Shown here: piece after piece, positions 5,797-6,755 of the stretch
Layout of the letters: every line of letters starts with the position of its first letter
Numbering within the stretch: position 1 is the stretch's first letter
From: an uncultured Acidimicrobiales bacterium
Lineage (GTDB): Bacteria; Actinomycetota; Acidimicrobiia; Acidimicrobiales; Aldehydirespiratoraceae
Assembly: GCA_938091985.1 (NCBI GenBank)
Contig: CALKOE010000300.1
Location: 1-6,755, forward strand
DNA: 6,755 nucleotides
Reading direction: 5' to 3'
Made by a program: the position numbers and the translations under genes
Notes under the pieces: model-generated
The model's database searches: none
What the model saw: the letters and a program-made list of their open reading frames with translations, nothing else
Told to the model about the DNA's origin: nothing

Positions 5797-6528
5797 CTAC
5801 TCGGTGTGGACGACCTTGAACGACTCCACCGCGCCAGCTGTCATGCCGATCGCGTTGGCCTCGGCCCACTCGCGGATCATGGCCGGCAACTCGTCGGCTC
5901 GGGCACTGTTCTGGGAGTGATGCGCGAGGAGCGCCTCGATCTTTCGGTCGAGGCTCGTCGTGATGTCGACGCTCAGGTTGTTGTCGGTGCCGGCCATGAG
6001 CCAGATCCGCGGGACCGCGTGGGGTTCGTGGCCCTCCTCGAGCAACTCGGGAAACGAGTGCCCGTTGCGAGCGTCGGGGTAGACCGCCGAGACGGTGGCC
6101 TCGCCGGCGGCGAGGTGATCCGGGTGCGCTGCATAGATGCGCTCGAGGTTGCGAATCGGGGTCTGCGTGATCACGAGATCGGGCTTGACGATGCGGATCA
6201 ACCGAGAGATCGCCTTACGCAAGAGGAGGTCGGCGACGAGGTGCCCGTCGGCGAAGCCGAGCCAATGCAGCTCAGTGACGCCGACGATGGCGGCAGCGTC
6301 GGCCTGCTCCTTCTGGCGGATCTCGGTCAGCTCGGCCGGCGAGAGGTGGGCCGGTTCGCCCGCCTGGCCGCTGGTGACGAGCCCGTAGACGACCTCCACT
6401 CCGTGGTCGGTGAGGGTTGCGACCGTGCCTGCCGCGCCGAAGTCGATGTCGTCGGGGTGCGCGACCACGAGGAGTGCCTTCGTCGGCAGGAAGTCGTCGT
6501 CGGCATGGATCAGGTCAGCGAGCGCCAT
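5797..6528 (-). CDS. PIG-L (LmbE) family deacetylase
   Basis: This 243-residue protein carries the family's zinc-site motifs. The first is A-H24-P-D26-D27-I-D-F-G-A-A-G-T after a hydrophobic strand; the second is H135-P-D-H138. By comparison with MshB-type enzymes, H24, D27 and H138 should bind zinc and D26 should act as the general base. LVTSGQAGE (50-58) and the LHWLGFADG stretch (87-95) are also typical of the family. The family removes N-acetyl groups, often from GlcNAc-containing conjugates such as mycothiol precursors. It is shorter than MshB or Mca as I recall them, so I do not assign it to mycothiol synthesis; the substrate is unknown. There is no signal peptide, so it is cytoplasmic. 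Its ATG overlaps the stop of the upstream SDR gene (TGATG), which indicates one operon with translational coupling. Its stop abuts the convergent metalloprotease stop. Confidence 0.92.
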   Translation of the reverse strand: MALADLIHADDDFLPTKALLVVAHPDDIDFGAAGTVATLTDHGVEVVYGLVTSGQAGEPAHLSPAELTEIRQKEQADAAAIVGVTELHWLGFADGHLVADLLLRKAISRLIRIVKPDLVITQTPIRNLERIYAAHPDHLAAGEATVSAVYPDARNGHSFPELLEEGHEPHAVPRIWLMAGTDNNLSVDITTSLDRKIEALLAHHSQNSARADELPAMIREWAEANAIGMTAGAVESFKVVHTE

Positions 6529-6755
6529 CAGAGATCAGCGATTCCCATGTCGAGATTGGAACCGGTGATGCCGCCGTCCACACCGAGGAACTGTCCGGTC
6601 GTGTACGCCGACGCTGGAGCAGCCAGGTAGAGCGCGGCGGCGGCGATCTCTTCGGGTCGCCCGAGCCGCCCGAGTGGGGTCGCATCGCTCATGGCCCGCT
6701 CGAGCTCGGGCGTCTGGAGCACGATGTCGAGTGCCGACGTGGCGATTGCTCCAGG
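6528..6755 (-). CDS. Short-chain dehydrogenase/reductase, C-terminal 75 residues (5' end outside window)
   Basis: The frame is open to the right edge of the window, so only the 3' end of the gene is present. The visible part matches the classical SDR C-terminus: P-G-x-I-x-T (PGAIAT) at the edge, then ATPLGRLGRPEEIAAAALYL, a Y-T-T-G-Q-F segment, and the closing V-D-G-G-I-T-G. The Rossmann nucleotide-binding motif and the catalytic Ser-Tyr-Lys lie outside the window. It should be a cytoplasmic NAD(P)-dependent alcohol or ketone oxidoreductase, with an unknown substrate. It ends in TGATG, overlapping the start of the deacetylase gene by one base, so the two are co-translated and may act on the same metabolite. 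Confidence 0.93.
   Translation of the reverse strand, partial: PGAIATSALDIVLQTPELERAMSDATPLGRLGRPEEIAAAALYLAAPASAYTTGQFLGVDGGITGSNLDMGIADL

Noticed and set aside
5806..6630. 274-codon plus-strand open frame opposite the deacetylase and SDR genes
   Set aside because: It crosses the junction of two recognisable minus-strand genes and its translation has no family features.

Overview
This window is a high-GC, densely packed stretch with strong G/C preference at third codon positions, GTG and TTG starts alongside ATG, and lipoprotein and LmbE/PIG-L families common in Actinobacteria. It fits an actinobacterial chromosome. An Acidimicrobiia-like (Ilumatobacter-type) host is my guess from the overall look, and nothing here proves it. 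There is no tRNA, rRNA, CRISPR array, insertion sequence or phage gene, and I see no base-composition break that would suggest recent transfer.

Left part (1-1235, + strand): the 3' end of an unrecognised gene with a Cys/His-rich C-terminus is followed one base later by a 108-residue hypothetical protein. Then comes a TetR/AcrR-family repressor with a GTG start. The short gap before the repressor holds two copies of GGCTAGCG exactly 19 bp apart and a TANNNT-like -10 hexamer very close to the start. This suggests an autoregulated, nearly leaderless promoter.

Middle part (1223-5172): a DUF4349-family lipoprotein (- strand) overlaps the repressor gene tail-to-tail by 13 bp. It diverges from a 750-residue cytoplasmic molybdopterin/[4Fe-4S] oxidoreductase (+ strand). 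The 149-bp divergent gap carries three short inverted repeats and two mirror-image Shine-Dalgarno sites (GGGGGA, 3 nt before each start). The oxidoreductase stands alone: no electron-transfer partner, membrane anchor or cofactor-insertion gene is visible.

Right part (5218-6755): a small matrixin-like zinc metalloprotease predicted to be a lipoprotein (+ strand) ends at 5796. The next gene, a PIG-L/LmbE-type deacetylase (- strand), ends at 5797, so the two abut with no room for a terminator. The deacetylase is translationally coupled (TGATG) to an upstream short-chain dehydrogenase/reductase that runs off the right edge.

I see no clear new multi-gene system. The points most worth a second look are the repeat pair before the TetR gene, the oxidoreductase's apparent lack of a standard molybdenum-ligand residue, the extra domain in the DUF4349 protein, the minimal lipid-anchored metalloprotease, and the metal-site-like tail at the left edge.
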